Source of the DNA: Symbiodinium natans
Taxonomy: Eukaryota; Sar; Dinophyceae; Suessiales; Symbiodiniaceae
Direction of reading: 5' to 3'
Assembly: GCA_905221605.1 (NCBI GenBank)
Contig: CAJNDS010001001.1
Location: forward strand, 744,049 to 800,048
Length of the DNA stretch: 56,000 bases
Position numbers and translations under genes: made by a program. Below, piece after piece: positions 43,001 through 49,259 of this stretch. The stretch's first letter is position 1; every line of letters starts with the position of its first letter. A model generated the notes under the pieces. The model searched no databases and was not told the origin of the DNA. It saw only the letters and a list, made by a program, of their open reading frames with translations.

Positions 43001-46000
43001 CAGAATTCGCTTTTCAACCAGAACTCTAGCAATCATCGGCCACTCGCTCTTTTCACAGTTCATGGATGCGGAGGGCAAAGGATCAGGCCATTGGTCTTCG
43101 GGCAGGATGCACTCCATGGGATTCTGTAACCATTTCAGGACATCCCCTGAGGCAACCGACGCTGCCTTCAAGGTCCCCGCCACGTTGTCCGCCGGAAGAC
43201 CAGGCAATATCTCTCCCAGCCTCACGGGCAAAGCGTGCAACACCTCCTCACCCGCATAGTCAACACCCTTACTTCGGACCAACTCCTCGAAACAACGGCC
43301 TACCCTCAAGTCCAGCGGGGATCTAACAAAGTACTCGACCAAGCAGGAAATGTTCCTAAGGGCCGCCTGTTGTGAGGAGCTTGGGGCACTGTCTACAAGA
43401 GGGAAGAGTACGCCATTCCAGCCTATATACTCCCCATTGAGAGTAGCGACAACCAGAAACCTCCAAAGTTGAGCAGTGCCAGCCATGATCAGCTTTTGTT
43501 GCTTCTGCTTTCTCTTCTTGTGGTTTGGGCCTGGGGACCAAGTCAGAAGACCCGAGGGTGACCTTACGCACTGTTCAAGTAATTGCAAAGCAGCTCCTAT
43601 GGGCGGCAGAGGCAAAGGTAACAAATCCCTCTGACGCGAAGTAGGCGCGGCTGTTTCTCGAATCCTGGAAAGCAGTGACGCCTTGACCAGTTGCCCATCC
43701 AGCGGGCTTAGAAACAGGAGCTGCAGCGCTGTCACCCCTAATTGCAAAATGTGCTGCTGTTCAGGCAAACCTGCTAAGAAGTAAGAGTGAATCGAAGCAT
43801 GGCCCTCAAAACGAACAACGTCCAACAACTGCAGCAACCTCGCTTCGGCACTGTGGCTAGTGATACCCCCCAGGCCGGCACCTGAGGCTGTACTTGGCTC
43901 ACTCAAACCGGCCGGCGGATTAAAAATGCACGGGGCGCTCCCCGGAAGAAGTCCTTCCACGCCTTGCGGGTTTCTCCCTGCTTGCGTGGAGTGCTCTCTC
44001 TCGCATCTCGGAGGCCCATGGTCTTCACCTTGGCAGGCTCGTCCGAGAATGACACTTTGCGGTCCGTGCGCTTTCCCTTTTCGCTCTCCGCCGAAGGATC
44101 TCTTTTTCTCTGCAAGGGTGGTCGACTGGGTGTGTCCTTCGGCGCCGGAGGCGACATGGATCTCGTCAACTCCTGCGCAGGCTTCGGGTGCAAGGGGTCG
44201 CGTTGAGGAGCTGGGGTAGCCCGACCCAGCTCCCCGCGGAGTCCCTAGCCCTTGAGCAGAGCCTCGGACTTCGCTGCCTTGACCGCCAGCTCCCGGGCAA
44301 AGAAGACCTCATCACTGGTCCCCCCCAGACTTTCTTCTGGGATGAGCTCCAAGAAATGACCGAACTTTTCAGTTCCATCACGTAGTCCCATAACGAGGCT
44401 CTTGAAGCGCTGAACCAAAAGGTCACCGACCGCATCGACCTTGCCCTTGAGCAGGAGGTCCACTGCCTGAGCCAGCGTGCGCAGCTCCCGGTACTTCTCG
44501 GTGCCATGCAGCTTTCCTGGGAAGCTCGGGACCACCATGGTGAGCAAGTAGCGAACCAGCACCGGCGACAAGCTGTCACTGGCTTCCTCTCCGGTTACAG
44601 ACCCCAGCTGTTCATGCAGGCCTTGTAGTGAATCCATCAGCAGCTTGCCCGGCTTGTCATCTGCGATCTTGCGAAGCCTCCGGCGTTTGTTTTGCCAAGA
44701 CGAGGAGGCTGGCTCGTCAATCACGAGGTCGTCCTCCTGATCATCTGAGTCCTCTTCGCTGTCATCTTTCTCTGTCCGGCCGCCACCGGGGGAGAGTGCC
44801 TTCTTGAGCTCATCCAGAATCCCTTTCTTCTTCTTTTTCTTCGGCTTCTGACTGACTTCTGTAGCACGTGCAGCCAACACCGAGCCTGTGCTTCGTCCAA
44901 CTCGCGCCTCGGCCTGCTTGCCGCGCAGTTTGGCCCTCAAATGAGCCAACCTGTCGTCCACCTTCTTGCTGCTCAAAGGGGACTCCAGGTTGACATCGCC
45001 TTCGTCTAGCATAACATCAAGGGCAGCAGCGTGACCGACATCACGTTGCTTCGGACCCCTCTTTTTGCTGCGCCTCAATGGTGGCCGAGCCTCTGGTTCA
45101 TCCTCATCTTCGTCATCGTCCACATTCTGCGGTTCGTCAACCTTTGGCGCAGGAAGACTTGCCAAGCCTTGGCTTTGCCGGGCTTTTGACTTCGGGGCTG
45201 TGTTGAGGTCGCCGGCCGGCTTCCTGTCACGCGCGGGAGGCCTTGGCTCAGCTGGCAAGCCTCGACCCCCCCAACTCTTGAGCAAATCATTGGCCTCCTG
45301 CCTAGACACAGGAGTCCACCTCTGGATATGGATGGTGTCCTGTCCGCCGAGGGCACGGGCACACCTCATGTGGTGCCTTCTGCAAAGATGGTGGTAAGCA
45401 TTGCGGGGAAGTCCTCCTCTCTCACCCTCATGCTCAATGTACCATCGATAGTAAGGGTCGCTGCAACCCAAGTACTGCAACTGCACGGAGCATCCCTCGG
45501 AATCCTTTTCAAACCTTTGCAGAATCTTTCTCACAGCGTGTCCCAGCTCCTGTCCTCGGTCGCCGTAGACCATGAAAAATATGTAAGCATCTAGGTTCTC
45601 GAAGGAAGCGGTGAAATTCAGCTCGCTGCTAGCTGCTCCGTCAATCATGACCGGCAAAGGGATATTACGAGGGACGTCACCCTCATCCCTCCGCCTCCTT
45701 GACATAGGGCAAAGCGGCCTACATTCACCTGAGCATCGCCACCTCGAGCCTCAAATCTAACATACAACGGCCTTGCTTCAAGCTGGCAGTGCTTACAACA
45801 TGCTTGCTGCTACACTCGCCCGTTACACATACTTCCATACTATTTTTAGTATCCTCTTGGGTTTAGACAAACAAAAGCAAAACAAAATTCCCAAGGGGGA
45901 TATAGTCACAGTTGTATCGATTGGGGATGTTGCGGAGCATGACGGTCGTCTTGCCACCCTCAAAAAGGTTGGCCACCTGCAGGTTGACGAAAATTCTAAG

Positions 46001-46940
46001 GGTCCCCGAATATGAACCCTAAATAGTAGGATTCCCTGGTCCCTTAGAAGAAGGACAGGAACCCCCCCCCCCCCCCCCCCAAATATATCGGAAACACCCA
46101 GCCTGCTGCGCGTTATGGGAGGGTTGTACGCTTCTGCCTCGTTGCTCCTGCCCGCCCGTGCTGCTCGAGACCGGGCCGGGGGGCATCGGAGTCTGCTGAG
46201 GGTTGCTTCCGCGGTGGCCTGGGATGGCCCTTAAACATAGGGTTCAGGGTTTAGGGTTTAGGGCTTAGGTTTAGGGTTCAGGGTTTAGGGTTTAGAGTTT
46301 TTCAGGTTCAGAGAGGATCTGGGAATTTCCCTCAGAAACAGGGCAACCCCTCTGAAAAAAAGATTTCTGAACATGACTCCCTCTTAAACCCAAAATGGGA
46401 AAATGTGAAAACTATCCTTAGAAGGCCTACCGGGTTGCTTCGGGACAACCACGGCTTGCCTGGCTTGGCGGAAGGCGTGGAGGTTGGAGCATCTGGGTGC
46501 TGTAGGAAGGGGTCCAAGAGAAGCTGCTGCTTTGTGCTTGTGGCTGCAGGCTCTACCGGAACTGCAACTTGAACGACCAGTGGAGCACACTCACATGGAC
46601 GCATTGGGCTCGGAGCCATCACCAGGTGCGGCTCCTGAGACGGTGCCGCGTACTGATTCATGTAGCCGCTAGGGCCCTGCCATGGCTGTGTGGTGTACAC
46701 AGTTGGCACAGACATCATGGGCTGGCAGGCAGGAGCCTGGCAGGCAGGAGGCTGGCAGACAGGAAGCTGCCACGCAGCCTCCATCGGCGTAAGCCTACCA
46801 AGGAGGTGTGGCACAGGCTCCGCACACTCCGGATAGGCAGGAGGAGGCTGGTAGACAGGAGGCTGCCACGCAGGCTCCATTGGTGAAAGCCTTCCTTGGA
46901 GGTGGGGCACAGGCTCCGCATACTCCGTGTTCTGGGTCAT
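37047..46940 (-). CDS. Mei2-like RNA-binding protein gene, multi-exon, interrupted by the retroelement
   Basis: Exons by splice sites and frame: 46431-46940 (ATG, P/Q-rich, imperfect repeat EPVPHLQGRLSPMEPAW / EPVPHLLGRLTPMEAAW, donor GTAGGC); probable low-complexity exon about 46095-46205; 45910-45976 (VANLFEGGKTTVMLRNIP, then NRYN); 38609-38658 (CEELLKEVMMAGFDQMF); 38424-38474 (DFFYLPMDF, TKRNRGY); about 38085-38177 (AFINFSSGRAAREFALAF); about 37410-37501 (SEEVNLAVMQGYQANVAKYL); about 37047-37101 (FFRPMLFACEAFQLD, stop; frame of this exon less certain). Together they make the C-terminal RRM typical of Mei2-like proteins, which bind RNA and in other eukaryotes act in meiosis and differentiation. 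Donors include GT, GC and GA. The 45909-38659 intron holds the retroelement; without it the intron is about 100 nt. Confidence 0.9.
37102..37411 (-). repeat. Intron made of tandem family C copies
   Basis: Last intron of the Mei2-like gene. Ends CCTTGGTAGCCCAGTAAC and CCACGGGGCTGCCAAGG are inverted. Four tandem copies of a roughly 70-bp unit built on AGTAACCATATATTACAATA then GGGCACCCTTTTTTGGGGGG. Confidence 0.85.
37690..37797. repeat. Family E element
   Basis: AGTTGCTGCGTTCAGAAGCC ... GTGTGCTCACTCAGCTACTAG, inside a Mei2-gene intron. Confidence 0.85.
37868..37976. repeat. Family I inverted-repeat element
   Basis: GCTCTACCTGGGACCC and GTGTCCCAGGTAGAGG are inverted ends; inside the same Mei2-gene intron. 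Confidence 0.8.
37989..38055 (+). repeat. Telomere-like array (CCCTAAA)n
   Basis: Nine units, directly 3' of the Mei2 exon at 38085-38177. Confidence 0.95.
38180..38328 (+). repeat. Array of 9-bp variant CCCTATAAA
   Basis: About 12 units. Its telomere-type end (TTTAGGGCTAAG on the minus strand) forms the 3' splice site of the Mei2 exon at 38177. Confidence 0.95.
38687..38940 (-). repeat. Split direct repeat B2 (3' end of retroelement)
   Basis: 254 bp identical to B1. Its plus-strand left edge starts with CATG at 38687; the base before it differs from the B1 copy, which fixes the element boundary. Contains palindromes at 38734-38750 (GTGGTGGT/ACCACCAC) and 38756-38785 (GCCCCAC ... GTGGGGC with an inner GGCC stem). 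Confidence 0.95.
38991..39083 (-). repeat. Split direct repeat A2
   Basis: 93 bp identical to A1 at 45746-45838. The A2/B1 junction at 39081-39083 reconstitutes the A-B junction expected in a circular intermediate. A 50-bp unique spacer (38941-38990) separates it from B2. Confidence 0.95.
39081..39334 (-). repeat. Split direct repeat B1
   Basis: 254 bp identical to 38687-38940. It begins 26 bp after the tyrosine recombinase stop codon (in the element's sense) and overlaps A2 by the trinucleotide CAT (39081-39083). Contains two hairpins (39128-39144 and 39150-39179). Confidence 0.95.
39361..40437 (-). CDS. Tyrosine recombinase (integrase) of the retroelement
   Basis: 358-codon frame; true coding probably starts near residue 50 (MGRTKIGPTEK), since the first part overlaps RNase H in another frame. 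Residues about 60-170 form the helical core-binding (SAM-like) domain. The catalytic domain has box I AMLRSGELYNLRIADV (Arg203), box II YSLRRGGATWDF (Arg296/297, with Ser in place of the first His, as in many DIRS-group enzymes), RGRWAS (Trp319) and the nucleophile in TARIYL (Tyr328). It would integrate a circular DNA copy without target duplication. Ends with TGA 26 bp before repeat B1. Confidence 0.9.
   Translation of the reverse strand: MCYCGKGADKQLQAQERAVEVELPASSFRSHSDCGLCEYRLQSFRYSLAMGRTKIGPTEKQRRKQQRTGTTLKDQMVTAGMRHRYQKAALVVLSFLVNSSIQVPAWSDLDTAVSAWVEYAYSEGEHKSLVSDALAGVQFFIPQAVGKLKHSWKLAKVWQRLEPPLRVLPISPLLVLGFAGAAVAMGFSEEAAGLLVAFDAMLRSGELYNLRIADVQFLRRGAVLNLGQSKAGKRTGHSEMVVLESSIACKWLKKACFSRPKHALLLERGQTFFRKLFHALVAFFEVEGLMNVYSLRRGGATWDFLRHSSMERTLLRGRWASTSTARIYLQDAAAAVSHLSLTPEQRHLARMMHARLKS
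40221..40703 (-). CDS. RNase H C-terminal half
   Basis: 160-codon frame with a real coding start upstream of the listed first codon (frame open from TKDTAELV after a stop near 40730). It carries the remaining RNase H active-site motifs: INVLELQAV (catalytic Glu, 40530-40532), HLIDSQVVC (second Asp, residue 85) and NPSDIPSRW (last Asp, residue 134). This order and spacing match the RNase H of DIRS/PAT-type and related retroelements. The first catalytic Asp is 1.4 kb upstream, on the other side of the methyltransferase. The 3' end overlaps the tyrosine recombinase frame by about 217 bp. Confidence 0.85.
   Translation of the reverse strand: MLHFIRQAERGGTDIRLDVGVPFRMQAWPRSGLNSSLFHWSVIHGYPWKTCAHINVLELQAVTNAVKWRLRKLHSEPYRALHLIDSQVVCAIVAKGRTSSFRLRKGLSKLNCLLLASGLILIVGYVSTDSNPSDIPSRWAEQRLGQRKSSAGSSSGRARL
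40678..41460 (-). CDS. C5-methyltransferase C-terminal half (target recognition region, motifs VIII-X)
   Basis: 260-codon frame overlapping the end of pol part 1. After the frame change it reads NIFNMTEENRKAF, completing motif VI, then motif VIII CHRPRLFWCSWEV, a variable target-recognition region (about residues 60-160), motif IX LPSPTEREMLMGFDRGYV and motif X DLVGSMLGGSLHVNV. The overall pattern (GSPCQDL, RPRLFW) resembles DNMT3-like more than DNMT1-like enzymes, but this is by eye. Motif X has Gly-Gly where Gly-Asn is usual. The frame ends at 40678, where RNase H resumes in another frame. C5-methyltransferases transfer a methyl group from S-adenosylmethionine to cytosine in DNA. Confidence 0.88.
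   Translation of the reverse strand: MCLFISSWKNIFNMTEENRKAFSSVLRTKPVLLDAKWLSWCHRPRLFWCSWEVQALGEEELFDQGDYLELRLPLTRGCDTEWLDAGCHWNRDKQSWLPTLTRPRKRARPPKDPTGLAAASESAKERWAKDRYRLPVCDYEQDAMVTTSEGSLRLPSPTEREMLMGFDRGYVTRAITPKLTDEERFDLVGSMLGGSLHVNVIAVLMHSLLVNYGIPESRDLRALVQGQGEASAGWLLYPRFVPRCLNQRHGRVSAALHPPG
41393..43960 (-). CDS. pol: Pol part 1: reverse transcriptase, start of RNase H, N-terminal C5-methyltransferase
   Basis: 855-codon frame; the first codon is GTG, so no independent ATG start is implied. Residues 1-300: unassigned pol N-terminus. RT palm about 320-620: motif A SGDDQRGAFYAW (D402/D403), motif B VIPMGWVNAV (about 446-455), catalytic motif C YYLDDFD (D505, D506). RNase H begins at about 661 with TCSDASLLGAGLCAS, giving the first catalytic Asp (D667, 41960-41962). 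A C5-methyltransferase domain then starts: motif I SLFDGLGAL (720), motif II SAEIDKDC, motif III LGSVLDVD, motif IV VGAGSPCQDL with the catalytic Cys at 798 (41567-41569), and a GLGLQGERSKLF stretch. The frame runs out just inside motif VI (FFVE) at an A5 run; the domain continues one frame over at 40678-41460. RT and MTase calls are secure. Confidence 0.92.
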   Translation of the reverse strand: MEGLLPGSAPCIFNPPAGLSEPSTASGAGLGGITSHSAEARLLQLLDVVRFEGHASIHSYFLAGLPEQQHILQLGVTALQLLFLSPLDGQLVKASLLSRIRETAAPTSRQRDLLPLPLPPIGAALQLLEQCVRSPSGLLTWSPGPNHKKRKQKQQKLIMAGTAQLWRFLVVATLNGEYIGWNGVLFPLVDSAPSSSQQAALRNISCLVEYFVRSPLDLRVGRCFEELVRSKGVDYAGEEVLHALPVRLGEILPGLPADNVAGTLKAASVASGDVLKWLQNPMECILPEDQWPDPLPSASMNCEKSEWPMIARVLVEKRILTPIDSQDIFKVRGKPLLNGIFSVEKKGAPAPGQCRITRLIMNCVPSNSIQRLMTGDLPTLSSSSQWTAAYLRPTQVLLWSGDDQRGAFYAWALPEAWRPFLAFRWPVQGKDIGLPSKGLVYLASAVIPMGWVNAVSLFQHLHRQLGISPVPAGAGLPQEMEWRRDCPVPLTATEINGGWIQYYLDDFDCPEFVARKDWKALQGTLSATHRRQRAAYERQGVGISEDKAHQRELSVNRMGAHIDGDRGFISVPPEKLLEVGWMCAWMCGQSCASQKALLMTLGRLVRCFEFRRPLMGLLNEVWPRGNWFFKRSLRASATRELIRALCCLPLAVSSIRTPPNGMITCSDASLLGAGLCASAGLTEEGNAVLGNLRAGDVPAFRPAGAATYNKGTGVRVLAMSLFDGLGALVCALARLPCQVVGYASAEIDKDCKKVTRRRWPGILELGSVLDVDRAVVEKLHRSLQGKVDLVVVGAGSPCQDLKAPPNKGLGLQGERSKLFLAIPRIICLLKEVFSVPVHFFVEKHFQHDGRESQSI
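43903..44193 (-). CDS. Basic proline-rich linker between gag and pol
   Basis: Open frame of about 96 codons starting at a non-ATG codon. It contains SMSPPAPKDTPSRPP, RKRDPSAESEKGKR and ends WKDFFRGAPRAF. Its last codons overlap the start of the pol frame by about 57 bp, where the pol frame reads EGLLPGSAPCIF. This looks like the N-terminal tail of Pol with a frame change near 43940-43960 rather than a separate protein. Lysine/arginine-rich, no recognised domain. Confidence 0.5.
   Translation of the reverse strand: MHPKPAQELTRSMSPPAPKDTPSRPPLQRKRDPSAESEKGKRTDRKVSFSDEPAKVKTMGLRDARESTPRKQGETRKAWKDFFRGAPRAFLIRRPV
44245..45705 (-). CDS. gag: Gag-like protein of the retroelement
   Basis: 486 codons from a real ATG (MSRRRRDEGD) to a stop. 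It is the first ORF of the element, 40 bp inside repeat A1, in the place of gag. Residues 1-150 form a folded-looking N-terminal part with an H/C-rich stretch (HHLCRRHHMRC) that could bind metal or nucleic acid but is not a standard CCHC knuckle. The middle is acidic then lysine-rich (a K6 run followed by GILDELKKAL, a likely nuclear signal), and the C-terminal 120 residues are predicted helical. The Gag role is inferred from position; I do not recognise the family. The next frame opens about 50 bp downstream, so pol is probably reached by frameshift or reinitiation. Confidence 0.8.
   Translation of the reverse strand: MSRRRRDEGDVPRNIPLPVMIDGAASSELNFTASFENLDAYIFFMVYGDRGQELGHAVRKILQRFEKDSEGCSVQLQYLGCSDPYYRWYIEHEGERGGLPRNAYHHLCRRHHMRCARALGGQDTIHIQRWTPVSRQEANDLLKSWGGRGLPAEPRPPARDRKPAGDLNTAPKSKARQSQGLASLPAPKVDEPQNVDDDEDEDEPEARPPLRRSKKRGPKQRDVGHAAALDVMLDEGDVNLESPLSSKKVDDRLAHLRAKLRGKQAEARVGRSTGSVLAARATEVSQKPKKKKKKGILDELKKALSPGGGRTEKDDSEEDSDDQEDDLVIDEPASSSWQNKRRRLRKIADDKPGKLLMDSLQGLHEQLGSVTGEEASDSLSPVLVRYLLTMVVPSFPGKLHGTEKYRELRTLAQAVDLLLKGKVDAVGDLLVQRFKSLVMGLRDGTEKFGHFLELIPEESLGGTSDEVFFARELAVKAAKSEALLKG
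45746..45838 (-). repeat. Split direct repeat A1 (5' end of retroelement)
   Basis: 93 bp identical to 38991-39083. It ends the element at its 5' side, 40 bp before the gag ATG, so it probably holds the promoter/5' leader. The outermost three bases on the plus strand are CAT (45836-45838), shared with the B1/A2 junction and the B2 end. Confidence 0.95.
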
Positions 46941-47042
46941 GGCAGCAGCTACTTGGAGAGAGGTTGAGTAGAATGATCAGGATTGAAGGACGCAGCCTCA
47001 GAGGTTCGAGCCCAAATATGCGAGGGCATTTGGGGGGGGGGG

Positions 47043-47080
47043 GTATATATATATATATATACATAGAGAGAGAGAGAGGC
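47043..47080. repeat. TA and GA microsatellite
   Basis: (TA)n followed by (GA)n after a G10 run, upstream of the Mei2-like ATG. Confidence 0.9.
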
Positions 47081-47495
47081 CCGAAAACTTGAACCTAGGA
47101 CCCTTGATGTAGTGTGCGAGGTGACTTCGTCCAACATGTCAACATGCGTTGGGAAGGCTGAGGGTGCCTGCTTTTCCCTTTTGTAGCCCAAGCAGGATGT
47201 AGGGTTTCTATTCTGGCTTATGGGGTTTACAGGCTGAGTATCTGCCCATGTCTGTTCAGAAGGGGTCTTAAGGTGCCAAACCCGAACTCAAGGACTGCCA
47301 CAAGCCAAGCCTTTAGGGTTAAGGGTTTAGGGTTTATTGCAGAACTTTACCCCCCCCCCCCCCCCCCCCCCCGGTCCTTCGAGGACTTCTCAAACCGGGC
47401 TTGCGGCCCACTCAGGCCCTAACTTCATACTTCAACATACTTCAACCCTGCACATATAAGGGCGAACCCCGCACCACAAGCTCCACAAGGCTGAC

Positions 47496-47612
47496 CTCTG
47501 GACGGCTGCAAGGAGGATGGGCCTTCGACTCCTCTCGGCATGAGACATGGCCAACAGTGGCGGGTGTCGGGAGTTCAAGGCATGGAGGTTGCCGCCTAGA
47601 ACCGCCCGCCCT
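47496..47612 (-). CDS. Candidate exon, unknown protein
   Basis: Frame VLGGNLHALNSRHPPLLAMS then HAERSRRPILLAAVQ ending at donor AG/GTCAGC. Could be a 5' exon of the Mei2-like gene or a separate gene. Confidence 0.5.
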
Positions 47613-48249
47613 CTGACAAACCCTAAACCATAGCCTAAACCCTACACCTTAACCTTGGCAGTCTTGTCTACCACGTTTTGGCACCTCTTCAACGGTTCAC
47701 TTTGTGCTCATGATGATACCCTCAAGAGGTTCATCGCAATGCTCTAAAGGTGTCGATTTTTGCCTTTTTTTGAAGCTGGACTTGCTGACTGCCAGTCACC
47801 CGCCTATCCTTTACTCCTAAACCCTAAACCCTAAACCCTTTCGGATGGTGGTCTTACTCCTATGTGCGTTGCCCCAGCAACCGGGTCTTCGGGCTTAGAC
47901 TGATCGAGTGGACATGCCCCGGTGAAGAGTACAATACGTCATCTCTGATTAATACCTGAACCCCAACCCCATGTACCTTATTATTATATACTTGGGCCCC
48001 AAAGTCCTTATATTGGAAGTACTTTAAGGCCCAAGTATTCCCTATTTTAGATACATGGACCCTTAGGGAAAGGGTACAAAGGTGCCCATGGATACTCAAC
48101 CCTAAGGATCATGGGCCCTCAACACCCCGAACATCGAGGCCCCAGAGCCATCCTTAGGAGGTACCCAATCCCTCTGTAGGAGGGGTAAACCCTAAACCCT
48201 AAACCCTAAACCCTAAACCCTGAACCTTAAGGAAGCAGGGCAAAGGGTT

Positions 48250-48320
48250 TATGGCCGTGGCGAGGGGGCCTCATTTCCGGAGGAGCCAGGACAAAGGCCC
48301 GCCAGTTCTCCTGTGTGGTT
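48250..48320 (-). CDS. Candidate exon, unknown protein
   Basis: Minus-strand frame TQENWRAFVLAPPEMRPPRH, high GC3. Confidence 0.45.
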
Positions 48321-48899
48321 TTAGGGTTTGGGGTTTAGGCTTTAGGGTTTTCAGGGCTTTCAGGGCTTTCGGGCTTTAGAGTTTTAGGGTTTTAAGTTTT
48401 TTTTCTACTCAGCGCTGTCTCTGAATCTGAGGCGCGACTGCGCTGTTTAGGTTTTAGGGTTTTAGGGCTTGAGGGTTCTAGGGGCTTTGGGTTTAGGGTA
48501 TCCTCACCATGGCACTATTGTACTCTATTTGGGGTTTAGGCAAGACCTCTTGTGACTCTTGTGTGCATATGCCCGAGTTAGACACATGAAGCTCCGGAAA
48601 AAGAACAGCGAGAAAGCCCTGAAACCCCTGCACCCTTAGCCCTAAACCCGAAACCCTAAAGGCCCTAAACCCTTAGCCTTCACGCTGAAAATCACAAACC
48701 CCAGACACGCAACTTGAACCCCAGGCCCGAGATCTCCAACACCCCGTCCACAGTGGGTTTAGGGTTTATAGGGCCAGGGTGGAGGCAGATGGAGTGAAAA
48801 TAAGGCGCCGACTGCAGAAGAAGAGTAGGGGTTAGGGTTTAGATTTAGGGTTTAGGGCTTAGAGTCCGTTGCTCAAAAGGGTGTAGGGTGCTGATCTAT

Positions 48900-49200
48900 G
48901 GTGATGATTGCTACCGTTGCTAGAACGACCACAACCGCCACTACTACTTCTTCTTGATTCTTCTTGTCTGAGTTTCTTGAGTATGGTTACTACCATGCAT
49001 TCTTAGTTTCCTTTGTTGCTATGGTGGTTGTCTGCATGTGTTTTTTGGTTCCTATATGCTTGCTTGCGTGCGTGTGTGCGTTCCGCCGAGAGCTACCCCC
49101 GAGGATGCTTGGGGCTGTTTTCAACCCCCTGAAAAATACGCGTGGATAGAACCCTCTGATAACAGAAGCCTTGGGCGGGTTTAGGGTTTAGGGTTTAGGG
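48900..49200. other. No supported gene
   Basis: A 61-codon plus frame (48964-49149) is strongly hydrophobic but its codon use is not like the other exons; left uncalled. Confidence 0.4.
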
Positions 49201-49259
49201 TTTAAGGTTTAGGGTTTAGGGTAGTTTAGAAAAATACAAAAGTTCCCTTGAGGTCTCAC

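Larger units (their letters stand above)
38687..45838 (-). mobile_element. Tyrosine-recombinase (PAT/Ngaro/DIRS-like) retrotransposon carrying a C5 cytosine methyltransferase
   Basis: A 7152-bp element read on the minus strand. Order in its own sense: repeat A1, gag-like ORF, basic linker, reverse transcriptase, N-terminal part of RNase H, C5-methyltransferase, C-terminal part of RNase H, tyrosine recombinase, repeats B1, A2, B2. The split direct repeats A1...B1-A2-B2 are the hallmark of PAT/Ngaro-type elements, which integrate with a tyrosine recombinase instead of a DDE integrase; no LTRs, protease or DDE integrase are seen. Copies of A (93 bp) and B (254 bp) are identical by eye, so the insertion is young. 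It sits in an intron of the Mei2-like gene, same orientation. Function is inferred from domains; activity is uncertain because the pol region changes frame several times. Confidence 0.93.

Noticed and set aside
41511-43326. Open frames of 65-140 codons on the plus strand opposite pol (for example 41551-41919, 41889-42281, 42855-43259) and opposite the recombinase (39656-40078)
   Set aside because: They are antisense shadows of the strongly supported minus-strand retroelement ORFs and show no domains.
38687-45838. LTR retrotransposon (Ty1/Ty3)
   Set aside because: No terminal repeats in LTR layout, no DDE integrase or protease; a tyrosine recombinase and split direct repeats are present instead.
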